Source: Paragemmobacter straminiformis (GTDB taxonomy: Bacteria; Pseudomonadota; Alphaproteobacteria; Rhodobacterales; Rhodobacteraceae). Taken from it: DNA of 64,000 nucleotides. Below, in pieces: positions 36,138 through 44,517 of this stretch. Every line of letters begins with the position of its first letter. Positions within the stretch are counted from its first letter, which is position 1. A program made the translations under genes and the position numbers. The stretch spans positions 558,001 to 622,000 of the forward strand of contig NZ_JACLQD010000003.1 in assembly GCF_014243445.1 (NCBI RefSeq), read 5' to 3'. The notes under the pieces are model-generated. The model searched no databases, was not told where the DNA came from, and saw only the letters and a program-made list of their open reading frames with translations.

Positions 36138-36407
36138 GATCGTCTTTGTATAGGCGAAGTCAATTCCGTAGCGGCATGACAGCTATGTGAACCCATCTTT
36201 CCAAGGGAAAGCAGCACTCGGGCGCGCTGGGTGACAAATGCTTGTGCGCGGATCGTCAAGACGGGGGGCGGGGAAGGGGGCAACCTGTCGGGCAATGAAT
36301 GACAAGGCCGGGATTCGGCCGGAGACAGGGAGATGCCGCCACTCTCCCGCCTGCGGGCGGGATGTGTCGCCTTGTGTCCGGCCCATGGCGGACAACAGGA
36401 GATGGGC
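36138..36407. promoter_or_regulatory. Divergent control region of araC and the hyuBA-pxp operon
   Basis: 270 nt lie between the AraC start and the hyuB copy 2 start. Two short hairpins are present in what would be the hyuB leader: one of the form GGCCG/CGGCC near 36306-36321, and a perfect 7-bp stem TCCCGCC (36345-36351) with GGCGGGA (36356-36362) and a 4-nt loop. The Shine-Dalgarno AGGAG at 36397-36401 sits 6 nt before the ATG at 36408. I could not identify the AraC half-sites or a convincing -35/-10. Confidence 0.45.
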
Positions 36408-38162
36408 ATGACCAAACGGAACGTCGACCCGATCACGCTTTCGGTGGTGCGCGGGGTGCTGGAAACCACGCAGCGCGAGATGACTTTGGCGCTGGAGCAG
36501 ACGGCGCGATCCTCGGTGTTCAACCTCGCGCATGACTATTCGACGGCGCTGTTCAACCATGCGCCCGAGATGATCTTGCAGGGGCAGGACATTCCGATCC
36601 ACCTCGGCTCGCTCATCCCCGCGATGAAGTCTGTCGCCAAGTATTTCGAGGGCGACATCCACGACGGCGACCTGATGTTGCACAACGATCCTGTCTATGG
36701 CGGGTCGCATATCATCGACACCTGCATGTACATGCCCGTCTTCTACGAGGGCGAGCTGGTCTTCTGGACCGTCTGCAAGGGCCACCTGACCGATATCGGC
36801 GGGCCTGTGCCTGCGGGCTACAACCCCAACGCGACCGAGATCTATGCCGAAGGTCTGCGGATCCCGCCGATCAAGATCTGGGATCAGGGCAAGCCGCGCA
36901 ACGACGTGATGAACATGATCCTGTCCAACATGCGGGCGCGGCGCGACCAGGAGGGCGATTTCAACGCGCTGATCGGCGCCTGTCAGGTGGGGGCGCGGAA
37001 CCTCAAGCGGCTGATGGACAAATACGGCAAGGAGATGGTGCAGGAGTGCATCGCCGAACTGCTCGACATGGCCGAACACCACATGCGCAGCCTGATCGCC
37101 GAAGTGCCGGACGGCACCTATACCGGCACCGCCATTCTCGAGGATGCCGGCCACGGCTACGGCGATTTCGAGATCACCGCCACGGTGACGATCAAGGGTG
37201 ACGGCTGCCACATCGCCATCCAGTCACCACCGCAGATCCCCTATTTCATCAACAGCTACGAAGGAAACAGCCATTCCGGCGTCTACCTCGGGCTGATGAT
37301 GTTCGCGCAGCTTCCGCCGCCCTATAACGAGGGGCTGTACCGCTGCGTCAGCACCGACATGGGGCCAAAGGGCACGCTGTGCAACGCCAAGTCGCCCGCG
37401 CCGCACATGAACTGCACCACGACCCCGATGGAGACGCTGACCGATGCGGTGCGGCTCGCCTTTGAACAGGCGGCACCGCACAAGGTTTCGGCAAGCTGGG
37501 GCCATGCCAACGGCTGCAACATCGCCGGGTGGGACAAGCGGCATGACGAGGAATATGTGACGATGGTTCTGGCCTCGATCATCTCGGGGGCGGGGGCCAC
37601 GTCGCAGGCCGACGGCTGGCACGCGGTGGGGCCGGAATGCTGCTTCGGCGCGTTGACCTCGGGCGATATCGAGATGCTGGAACACAGCTATCCGATCATC
37701 ATCCACCGCTACTCGCTGATGGAAGACAGCGGCGGGGCGGGCAAGAACCGTGGCGGGTCCGGCACCTGCTGGGAGGTGGAGCCGCTCGACAGCCCGATGA
37801 CGCTTATCACCTTTGGCGAGGGGCGCCGCATTCCCGCGATGGGTGCTGCGGGCGCGAAATCCGCGATGGTGTCGAAAAAGGTCGGGCGGCTTGAGCTGAC
37901 CCGCAACGGATCGACGCAGATCATCACCGACAACGTGATCGAAACCATCCAGCCCGGCGAGCGGGCAGCCAACAAGAACCCCGGCGGCGGGGGCTATGGC
38001 AACGCCTTTGAACGCGATGTGCAGAAGGTGGTCGAGGATGTCCGCAACGGTCTGGTCAGCCTCGAGGGGGCGCGGCTCGACTATGGCGTGGTCATCACCG
38101 ACCGCGAAACGCTGGCGGTCGACGCCGCCGCAACCGCAGCCCTGCGCGCCAACGCCGCCTGA
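36408..38162 (+). CDS. HyuB-family hydantoinase/oxoprolinase subunit B (copy 2)
   Basis: A 584-aa HyuB protein, divergent from copies 1 and 3. It starts MTKRNVDPITLSVVRG, then ILQGQDIPIHLGSLIPAM, DGDLMLHNDPVYGGSHIID, CKGHLTDIGGPVPAG and the glycine-rich GAGKNRGGSGTCWEV. The DPVYGGSHIID and HLTDIGG variants are the form seen in caprolactamase, oxoprolinase-like and acetophenone-carboxylase-like subunits rather than in classic hydantoinases. ATG at 36408 is fixed by AGGAG 6 nt upstream; upstream in-frame ATGs lack a ribosome site. It is first in the operon hyuB-hyuA-pxpA-BCCP-BC-pxpB-pxpC, the reverse of the A-B order in the other two pairs. Confidence 0.92.
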   Translation: MTKRNVDPITLSVVRGVLETTQREMTLALEQTARSSVFNLAHDYSTALFNHAPEMILQGQDIPIHLGSLIPAMKSVAKYFEGDIHDGDLMLHNDPVYGGSHIIDTCMYMPVFYEGELVFWTVCKGHLTDIGGPVPAGYNPNATEIYAEGLRIPPIKIWDQGKPRNDVMNMILSNMRARRDQEGDFNALIGACQVGARNLKRLMDKYGKEMVQECIAELLDMAEHHMRSLIAEVPDGTYTGTAILEDAGHGYGDFEITATVTIKGDGCHIAIQSPPQIPYFINSYEGNSHSGVYLGLMMFAQLPPPYNEGLYRCVSTDMGPKGTLCNAKSPAPHMNCTTTPMETLTDAVRLAFEQAAPHKVSASWGHANGCNIAGWDKRHDEEYVTMVLASIISGAGATSQADGWHAVGPECCFGALTSGDIEMLEHSYPIIIHRYSLMEDSGGAGKNRGGSGTCWEVEPLDSPMTLITFGEGRRIPAMGAAGAKSAMVSKKVGRLELTRNGSTQIITDNVIETIQPGERAANKNPGGGGYGNAFERDVQKVVEDVRNGLVSLEGARLDYGVVITDRETLAVDAAATAALRANAA

Positions 38163-38182
38163 CGGACACAAGGAAGAAAACC

Positions 38183-40270
38183 ATGCAGAACACCTATCGT
38201 CTGGGCATCGACGCCGGCGGCACCTTTACCGATTTCATCCTTGCCGACCGCACGGGGGAGGTGCGCATCTTCAAGGCGCTTTCCACCCCGCAAGATCCGA
38301 CGCAGGCCATCCGCAACGGGTTGGCGCTGATCGAGGAAGAGACGGGCATCACCGCGACCGAGATCGTCTCGAATGCCGATCTGTGCATCAACGGCACGAC
38401 CGTGGGCCTGAACGCGCTGATCCAGCACAAGGGCGCGCGCACGGGGCTGATCGCCACGGCCGGGCACGAGGACAGCATCGAAATCCGTCTGGGCCACAAG
38501 GAGGACGGCTATCGCTACGATCCCGAATATCCGCCCGCCCGCATGCTTGTGCCGCGCTACCTGCGGCGCGGCGTGCGCGAGCGCGTGGTTTCGACCGGGG
38601 CCGTGCATACCCCGCTGCATGAGGAAGACGTCCGCGACGCCTGCCGCCATTTCCTGCGCGAGGGCGTGGATTCGGTCGCCATCAGCTTTGTCTGGTCGGT
38701 GCTGCACCCCGAACACGAACAGCGCGCCGCCGAGATCGTGCGCGAGATGATGCCCGGCGTGCGGCTGACCGTGGGCAGCCTGCTCTATCCGCAGGTGCGT
38801 GAATATACCCGCACCTCGACCGCCATCGTGAACGCCTATCTCGCGCCGATCCTGTCGCGCTATGTCGAAGCGGTGGACGGCTATTTCCGCAGCCTCGGGG
38901 CCAAGAATCCCGTGCGCTACTTCCAGTCGAACGGCGGGCTTGCGCTGGGGTCGGTGGTGTCGGACCAGTCGGTCTATGCCATCAACTCGGGCCCCGCATC
39001 GGCCCCGCAGGCGGCGCTGTATATCGGCGAGCCGTGGGATTTGAAGAACATCATCACCGTCGACATGGGCGGCACGTCGTTCGACATCACGCTGACGCGG
39101 GACGGGCGGGCGAATGTGTCGAAGAACATCGATTTCCTGCGCTACCGCATCGGGATTCCGATGATCCAGGTGGAAACGCTGGGCGCGGGCGGCGGGTCGA
39201 TCGGCTGGATCGACAGCATGGGCCTGTTGCAGATGGGGCCGCAATCGGCGGGGTCGGAACCGGGACCCGCGTGCTACGACCAGGGGGGCGAGAAGCCGAC
39301 GACGACGGACGCGAACCTTGTGCTTGGCTACCTCAATCCCGATGGTCTGGTGGGCGGGCGCCTGCCGCTGGCGGTGGACAAGGCCAAGACGGCCATCGAC
39401 GCGCATCTGGCCAAGCCGCTTGGTCTGAGCATCGCGCAGGCGGCCTATGGCATGTTCACCATCGTCAACAACAACATGGTCAACGCCATCCGCCGCGTGT
39501 CGGTCGAGCGGGGCTATGACCCGCGCGATTTCGTGCTGAACTGCGCGGGCGGGGCGACGGGCGCGCATATCACGGCGCTGGCGCGGGAAATGGGCATCAC
39601 CCGTGTTCTGGTGTCAAAGCTGGCTTCGGGGCTGTGCGCCTATGGGCAGATCATTTCCGACGTCAAATACAACTACATGGCCCCCGCGCCCGTGCGTCTG
39701 GAAGGCGCTGCGGCTGCGGCCAAGCTGGACGGGTTGTTCAAGGGGCTGGAAGCGCGCGGCGTCACCGACCTGAAGAAAGACGGCTTCACCGAGGACCGCA
39801 TTTCGATTCGACGCAGCCTTGATATGCGCTACGTCGGGCAGGTGCATGAATGCACCGTCGATGTGGACCCGTTCGCGCTGGACGAAGCGGCGCTCGAGCA
39901 GCTCAAGACGGCGTTCCATGCGCGGCACGAAGAGCTTTACACCTATTCCGAGCCGGGTAGCGTGGTGGAAGTGGTGAACGTGGAAAGCGCGATTTCGGGG
40001 CGGGTGGACAGGCCGCGCCGGATGAGCATTGCCAAGGGTGCGGGCGCAGACAAGGCGCTGGCCGGAACGCGGGCGATGATTTTCGCCGCCGACGGCAAGG
40101 CGCAGGAAACGCCGGTCTACACCGGCGAGAAACTGGGCGCGGGCGACCGGATCACCGGCCCCGCCGTGATCGAGGAAGTCACGACCACGCTTGTCGTGGA
40201 ACCGGGCTGGAAGGCGGAACTGACGGAGTCGGGTGTCTATCTGCTCGACTATACGGGGGGGGCGGCATGA
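38183..40270 (+). CDS. HyuA-family hydantoinase/oxoprolinase subunit A (copy 2)
   Basis: A 695-aa HyuA protein with complete nucleotide-binding motifs: LGIDAGGTFTDFILAD, INGTTVGLNALIQHKG, FQSNGGLALGSVVSD, VDMGGTSFDITLTRDG and GAGGGSIGWIDS. It differs from copies 1 and 3 in the middle region (HKEDGYRYDPEYPP replaces the HIGRHKRP block), so it belongs to another subfamily. With HyuB copy 2 it forms the ATP-dependent amidohydrolase or carboxylase of this operon. The stop overlaps pxpA by 4 nt, tying it to the biotin-dependent genes downstream. The substrate is unknown; a lactam, a hydantoin or an aromatic ketone are all compatible with the family. Confidence 0.92.
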   Translation: MQNTYRLGIDAGGTFTDFILADRTGEVRIFKALSTPQDPTQAIRNGLALIEEETGITATEIVSNADLCINGTTVGLNALIQHKGARTGLIATAGHEDSIEIRLGHKEDGYRYDPEYPPARMLVPRYLRRGVRERVVSTGAVHTPLHEEDVRDACRHFLREGVDSVAISFVWSVLHPEHEQRAAEIVREMMPGVRLTVGSLLYPQVREYTRTSTAIVNAYLAPILSRYVEAVDGYFRSLGAKNPVRYFQSNGGLALGSVVSDQSVYAINSGPASAPQAALYIGEPWDLKNIITVDMGGTSFDITLTRDGRANVSKNIDFLRYRIGIPMIQVETLGAGGGSIGWIDSMGLLQMGPQSAGSEPGPACYDQGGEKPTTTDANLVLGYLNPDGLVGGRLPLAVDKAKTAIDAHLAKPLGLSIAQAAYGMFTIVNNNMVNAIRRVSVERGYDPRDFVLNCAGGATGAHITALAREMGITRVLVSKLASGLCAYGQIISDVKYNYMAPAPVRLEGAAAAAKLDGLFKGLEARGVTDLKKDGFTEDRISIRRSLDMRYVGQVHECTVDVDPFALDEAALEQLKTAFHARHEELYTYSEPGSVVEVVNVESAISGRVDRPRRMSIAKGAGADKALAGTRAMIFAADGKAQETPVYTGEKLGAGDRITGPAVIEEVTTTLVVEPGWKAELTESGVYLLDYTGGAA

Positions 40271-40986
40271 CGATCATCAACTGCGACATGGGCGAGGGCT
40301 TCGGCCTTTACCGCATCGGTGACGACGAAGGGCTGATGCCGCTGATCGACGTGGCCAACGTGGCCTGCGGCTTTCACGCATCGGACTTCAACCACATGCG
40401 GCGCACGGTGCAGCTTGCCAAGCAATGCGGCGTCAAGGTGGGGGCGCATCCGTCGCTGCCCGACCTGCAGGGCTTTGGCCGCCGCGAGATGAAGATCGGG
40501 CGCGAGGAACTGGTCAATTGCATGATCTACCAGATCGGCGCGTTGAAAGGCTTTCTCGACGCCGAGGGCATGGTGCTGAACCACATCAAACCGCATGGCT
40601 CGCTTTATGGCATGGCCGCGCGGATGGAGGATGTGGCCCATGCCGTCGCCGATGTGGCCGACATCTTCCGCGTGCCGCTTTACGGCATGGCGGGGACGCT
40701 GCACGAAAGCGTCTACACCGCGCGGGGGCATGGTTTCGTTTCGGAATTCTACGCCGACCTTGACTACAACGACCAGGGCGGGCTGATCATCACCCGCGAA
40801 CATGCCGCGACCGATCCCGACGCCGCCGCCACGGCCTGCCTGCGCGCGATGCGCGAGGGGCGCGTGCGGTCGGTCGGCGGCGTCGACGTTCCCGTGCGCG
40901 CCGATGCGATCTGCGTGCATTCCGACACACCGAACGCCGTGCAGGTGGCCCAAGCCGTGCGCGCGGCGGTCAAATCGGCAGCTTGA
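40267..40986 (+). CDS. pxpA: PxpA, LamB/YcsF family 5-oxoprolinase subunit A
   Basis: A 239-aa protein with the unmistakable LamB/YcsF pattern: INCDMGEGFGLYRIGDDE, VANVACGFHASD, VKVGAHPSLPDLQGFGRREM, NHIKPHGSLY and ICVHSDTP near the end. PxpA with PxpB and PxpC catalyses ATP-dependent opening of 5-oxoproline to glutamate in bacteria. Here pxpB and pxpC lie 1.6 kb downstream with a biotin carrier and a biotin carboxylase in between. It overlaps hyuA copy 2 by 4 nt. The start MTIINC matches the family. The true substrate here may be another cyclic amide. Confidence 0.93.
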   Translation: MTIINCDMGEGFGLYRIGDDEGLMPLIDVANVACGFHASDFNHMRRTVQLAKQCGVKVGAHPSLPDLQGFGRREMKIGREELVNCMIYQIGALKGFLDAEGMVLNHIKPHGSLYGMAARMEDVAHAVADVADIFRVPLYGMAGTLHESVYTARGHGFVSEFYADLDYNDQGGLIITREHAATDPDAAATACLRAMREGRVRSVGGVDVPVRADAICVHSDTPNAVQVAQAVRAAVKSAA

Positions 40987-41003
40987 GACAAAGGACAGAC
41001 ACC

Positions 41004-41240
41004 ATGGCAAAACAGATTCTCTCGCCCCTTCCCGGCACGTTCTACCGCCGCCCGTCTCCGGACAAGCCGGCCTTCAAAGAGGTGGGCGACACGGTCGCGG
41101 TGGGCGATGTGATCGGGCTGATCGAGGTGATGAAATCCTTCAACGAGGTCGCGGCCGATCAGGCCGGCGTCATCACCGGCTTTCCGGCCGATGACGAGGA
41201 ACCCGTGATGGCGGGCCAGCCGCTGGTCGAGCTGGGCTGA
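41004..41240 (+). CDS. Short biotin carboxyl carrier protein (biotinyl domain)
   Basis: A 78-aa stand-alone biotinyl/lipoyl domain: ILSPLPGTFYRRPSPD at the start and the biotin-attachment motif GLIEVMKSFNEV, where the lysine of EVMKSF is modified. It lacks the N-terminal extension of housekeeping AccB. It begins at ATG 41004 after AAAGGACAG, 17 nt behind pxpA and 3 nt before the biotin carboxylase gene. Its partners should be the biotin carboxylase and the carboxyltransferase-like pair PxpB/PxpC, which are homologous to the corresponding domains of urea carboxylase. Confidence 0.9.
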   Translation: MAKQILSPLPGTFYRRPSPDKPAFKEVGDTVAVGDVIGLIEVMKSFNEVAADQAGVITGFPADDEEPVMAGQPLVELG

Positions 41241-41243
41241 CCG

Positions 41244-42620
41244 ATGGCAATCCGCAAACTTCTCGTCGCCAATCGGGGCGAGATCGCGGTGCGGATCATC
41301 CGCGCCGCGCAGGAGCTTGGCATCAGGACGGTGGCGGTTCACAGCCTTGCCGATGCCGACAGTCTGGCCGTGAAGCTGGCCGACGAGGCCGTGCCGATCG
41401 GCCCGCCCGCGGCGTCGAAATCCTATCTGAAGATCGATGCGATCCTTGAAGCGGCCCGCCTGACAGGGGCCGATGCGGTGCATCCGGGCTATGGTTTTCT
41501 GGCCGAGAACGCCGATTTCGCCGATGCGGTGGAAGCGGCAGGCATGGTCTGGGTCGGCCCCAAGGGCGACAGCATCCGCGTGATGGGCGACAAGGTCGCC
41601 GCCCGCATCGCCGCCGAAGCGGCGGGCGTTCCGGTGGTGCCGGGGTCTGACGGGCGCATCGACGACCCTGATCAGGCCCGCGCCGTGGCGCTGGCCATCG
41701 GCTTTCCGGTGATGATCAAGGCCGCCGCCGGGGGCGGGGGCCGTGGCATCCGCATCGCCCATGACATGGAGGAATTCGAGCGCCTGATGCCGCAGGCCAG
41801 CGCCGAGGCCAAGGCCGCCTTTGGCGACGGTGGCCTGTACATGGAAAAGGTGATCGAGCGGGCCCGCCATATCGAGGTGCAGGTTCTGGGCGACGGCACC
41901 CGCGCCGTGCATTGCTTCGAGCGGGAATGTTCGCTGCAACGCCGCCGCCAGAAGGTGTGGGAGGAAGCGCCTTCGGCCAGCCTGCCGCAGGCGATGCGCG
42001 AAAGGCTCTGCGCCTCGGCCGTGGCCCTTGCGGAAGCGGTGGGCTATCGCGGGGCGGGAACGCTGGAATACCTTTATGACGATGCATCGGGCGCGTTCTA
42101 TTTCATCGAGATGAACACGCGGATCCAGGTCGAGCATCCGGTGACCGAGATGGTCACGGGCGTCGATCTGGTGCGCGAGATGATCCGCATCGCGGGGGGC
42201 GAGCCGCTGCGCTACCGGCAAGAGGACATCCGACTTACAGGCCATGCGATCGAGGTGCGGATTTGCGCCGAGGACCCGTCCAAGGGGTTCCAGCCCGCGC
42301 CGGGGACGATTTCGGCGCTGCGCGTGCCGGGCGGGGCGGGGGTGCGGTTCGATACGATGCTTTATCAGGGCTATACCGTGCCGCCCTTCTACGACTCGCT
42401 TCTGGGCAAGCTGATCGTCTGGGACGAGGACCGCGCCTCGGCCATCGCCCGCATGCGCCGCGCCTTGGGCGAGCTGGCGGTCGAAGGGCTGCCCACGACC
42501 CGCCCCCTGCACATGCTTCTGGCCCGCGACCCCGAGGTCGCGCAGGCCGATTTCCACACGCGCTGGCTGGAACCCTGGCTTGAGCGGAATGCACACCGGC
42601 TTGAGGAGACCCCGGAATGA
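41244..42620 (+). CDS. Biotin carboxylase (AccC-like)
   Basis: A 458-aa ATP-grasp biotin carboxylase. Conserved pieces are KLLVANRGEIAVRIIRAAQ, HPGYGFLAENADFADAV, IKAAAGGGGRGIRIAH, the catalytic EMNTRIQVEHPVTEMVTG and a C-terminal FDTMLYQGYTVPPFYDSLLG. It carboxylates biotin on the carrier protein using ATP and bicarbonate. It is 3 nt after the carrier gene and overlaps pxpB by 4 nt. Gene context rather than sequence argues against a role in fatty-acid synthesis: no accA/accD is present, and the carboxyltransferase-like genes beside it are of the allophanate/urea-carboxylase type. It is probably dedicated to this operon. Confidence 0.92.
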   Translation: MAIRKLLVANRGEIAVRIIRAAQELGIRTVAVHSLADADSLAVKLADEAVPIGPPAASKSYLKIDAILEAARLTGADAVHPGYGFLAENADFADAVEAAGMVWVGPKGDSIRVMGDKVAARIAAEAAGVPVVPGSDGRIDDPDQARAVALAIGFPVMIKAAAGGGGRGIRIAHDMEEFERLMPQASAEAKAAFGDGGLYMEKVIERARHIEVQVLGDGTRAVHCFERECSLQRRRQKVWEEAPSASLPQAMRERLCASAVALAEAVGYRGAGTLEYLYDDASGAFYFIEMNTRIQVEHPVTEMVTGVDLVREMIRIAGGEPLRYRQEDIRLTGHAIEVRICAEDPSKGFQPAPGTISALRVPGGAGVRFDTMLYQGYTVPPFYDSLLGKLIVWDEDRASAIARMRRALGELAVEGLPTTRPLHMLLARDPEVAQADFHTRWLEPWLERNAHRLEETPE

Positions 42621-43492
42621 AGACCAGATACTCCTTCGGTGGCGACGAGCACATCTTCGTCGAATGCGATGAGGAAATGTCGCTCGAAGCCTTTTTCAAG
42701 GGCATGTCGATCACCAGCGCCCTGCGCGAGGCCAAGATCAAGGGCGTGACCGAGATCTGCCCCGCCAACGCCTCGTTCCAGGTGCGGTTCGATCCGGATG
42801 TGATCTCGCCCGATGACATGATGGCCGAACTGAAAAAGCTCGAGACGGTCGCGCAGGCGGCCGCGCCGACCTTGCAGACGCGGATCATCGAAGTGCCGGT
42901 CCTGTATAACGATCCGTGGACGCACGAGACGCTGATGCGGTTCCGCGAACGGCATCAGGACCCGACCTCGACCGATATCGAATACACCGCGCGGATCAAC
43001 AACCTCGACGGGGTGGACGGTTTCGTAAAGGCGCATTCCGGCGCGCCGTGGTTCGTGTCAATGGTGGGGTTCGTGGCGGGTCTGCCGTTCCTGTACCAGA
43101 TGGTCGACCGCAAGCGGCAGATCCAGTCGCCCAAATACCTGCGCCCGCGCACCGATACGCCGCGGCTGACCGTGGGGCATGGCGGCTGCTTTGCCTGCAT
43201 CTATTCGGTGCGCGGGGCGGGGGGATACCAGATGTTCGGCATCACCCCGATGCCGATCTATGACCCCAACCAGACGGTGCCTTACCTGCGCGATTTCATG
43301 TGCCTGTTCAGCCCCGGCGATATCGTGAAGTGGAAGCCCATCGACCGCGAGGAATACGACCACACGGTCGCCGAGGTGGATGCGGGCCGCTGGATGCCGC
43401 GCATTGCCCCTGTCAGCTTCTCGCTGTCCGAGTTCCAGAAGGACATCGACGGCACCAACGCCCGCATCATGGAGGCGCTCAATGGCCATTAA
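42617..43492 (+). CDS. pxpB: PxpB, carboxyltransferase domain subunit (AHS1/KipI-like)
   Basis: A 291-aa protein of the AHS1 (allophanate hydrolase subunit 1, KipI) family. It has the N-terminal YSFGGDEHIFVECD segment, a QVRFDP turn, EVPVLYNDPWTHE and the conserved GFVAGLPFLYQM and PRLTVGHGGCFACIYSVRG-like block. It is longer than typical PxpB (about 220-240 aa), with an N-terminal domain of about 60 residues as in the split urea-carboxylase-like versions. With PxpC it forms the carboxyltransferase-like heterodimer. It overlaps the biotin carboxylase gene by 4 nt and pxpC by 11 nt, so the subunits are made in equal amounts. Confidence 0.9.
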   Translation: MKTRYSFGGDEHIFVECDEEMSLEAFFKGMSITSALREAKIKGVTEICPANASFQVRFDPDVISPDDMMAELKKLETVAQAAAPTLQTRIIEVPVLYNDPWTHETLMRFRERHQDPTSTDIEYTARINNLDGVDGFVKAHSGAPWFVSMVGFVAGLPFLYQMVDRKRQIQSPKYLRPRTDTPRLTVGHGGCFACIYSVRGAGGYQMFGITPMPIYDPNQTVPYLRDFMCLFSPGDIVKWKPIDREEYDHTVAEVDAGRWMPRIAPVSFSLSEFQKDIDGTNARIMEALNGH

Positions 43493-44453
43493 CGTCATCA
43501 AGCCGGGCCTTTCCACCACGGTTCAGGACCTTGGCCGCCCCGGCTATTACCACATCGGCATTCCCACCTCGGGCGGGATGGACACGCTGTCGCTGGCGGC
43601 GGCGAACCTGCTGGTGGGCAATGCCGCCGGCGATGCGGTTCTGGAAGCGGTGTTTCTGGGCCCGGAACTCGAATTCACCGCCGATGCGACCGTTGCCGTG
43701 ACGGGGGCCGACATGCCGCCCAAGGTCGATGGCGAAGAGCGCGCGGGCTGGACCGCCTTCAAGGTGAAGAAGGGGCAGGTGCTGAGCTTCGGGTTCCTGA
43801 AAGCCGGGGCGCGGGCCTATATCGCCGTGTCGGGCGGAATCGACGTGCCGGTGGTGCTGGGATCGCGGTCGACCTATACGCTGGGCGCGCTGGGCGGGTT
43901 CAAGGGGCGCAAGCTGGAAGCGGGCGACACGCTTCCCGTGGGGGCGCGGGCGGGTGCTGCCGAAGGGCGGAGCCTGCCCGAAACCCTGCGCCGCAAGCCC
44001 GGAATGCCTGCCGAGTTGCGGATGCTGCCGGGGCTTTACTGGCACCGCATCACCGAGGCGGCGGGCAAGAACTTCTTCGAGGATACATGGAAGGTCGCGC
44101 CCGAGGCGGACCGCATCGGCTATCGCTTCAAGGCCGGGCGCCCGCTGGAATTCGTGGCGCGCGACCAGCCCTTCGGCGCGGGGTCGGACCCGTCGAACAT
44201 CGTGGACGCCTGCTATCCCTATGGCTCGGTTCAGGTGCCGGGCGGAACGGAGCCCATCGTGCTGCACCGCGACGCGGTGTCGGGGGGCGGTTACTTCATG
44301 CTCGGCACGGTCGTCTCGGCCGACATGGACCTGATCGGGCAGTTGCAGCCGCATACGCCGACGCGCTTTGTGAAGGTGACGATGGAACAGGCGCTGCAAG
44401 CGCGGCACGACCGCAAGGCGGTGCTTGACGCCATCACCGCCGCGCTGGTCTGA
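43482..44453 (+). CDS. pxpC: PxpC, carboxyltransferase domain subunit (AHS2/KipA-like)
   Basis: A 323-aa AHS2 (KipA, biotin-dependent carboxyltransferase-like) protein. It begins MAINVIKPGLSTTVQDLGRP, followed by GIPTSGGMDTLSLAAANLLV, VTGADM, AYIAVSGGIDVPVVLGSRST, and ends with ILHRDAV-like and GGYFMLGTVVSADMDLIGQL blocks. Start: ATG at 43482 inside pxpB, with GGAGG about 7 nt upstream; a longer open frame behind it is not translated sensibly. In urea carboxylase the fused AHS1-AHS2 region transfers the carboxyl group from biotin to the amide nitrogen. It closes the operon; a perfect 10-bp hairpin follows. Confidence 0.9.
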   Translation: MAINVIKPGLSTTVQDLGRPGYYHIGIPTSGGMDTLSLAAANLLVGNAAGDAVLEAVFLGPELEFTADATVAVTGADMPPKVDGEERAGWTAFKVKKGQVLSFGFLKAGARAYIAVSGGIDVPVVLGSRSTYTLGALGGFKGRKLEAGDTLPVGARAGAAEGRSLPETLRRKPGMPAELRMLPGLYWHRITEAAGKNFFEDTWKVAPEADRIGYRFKAGRPLEFVARDQPFGAGSDPSNIVDACYPYGSVQVPGGTEPIVLHRDAVSGGGYFMLGTVVSADMDLIGQLQPHTPTRFVKVTMEQALQARHDRKAVLDAITAALV

Positions 44454-44471
44454 AGGGGGCGACCGAAACAG

Positions 44472-44498
44472 GGCGGGGGCAATCACGCTGCCCCCGCC
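44472..44498 (+). terminator. Perfect 10-bp hairpin between pxpC and the leaderless binding-protein gene
   Basis: GGCGGGGGCA (44472-44481) is the exact complement of TGCCCCCGCC (44489-44498), with a 7-nt loop. It ends 19 nt before the next start codon. There is no T-run, so it may attenuate rather than fully stop transcription into the following gene. Confidence 0.55.
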
Positions 44499-44517
44499 GC
44501 ACCCGACGCGAGGGACG

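Noticed and set aside
41004-42620. Housekeeping acetyl-CoA carboxylase accB-accC
   Set aside because: The carrier is only 78 aa and the genes are locked between pxpA and pxpB; a dedicated carboxylase is the better reading, though sequence alone does not exclude the standard label.
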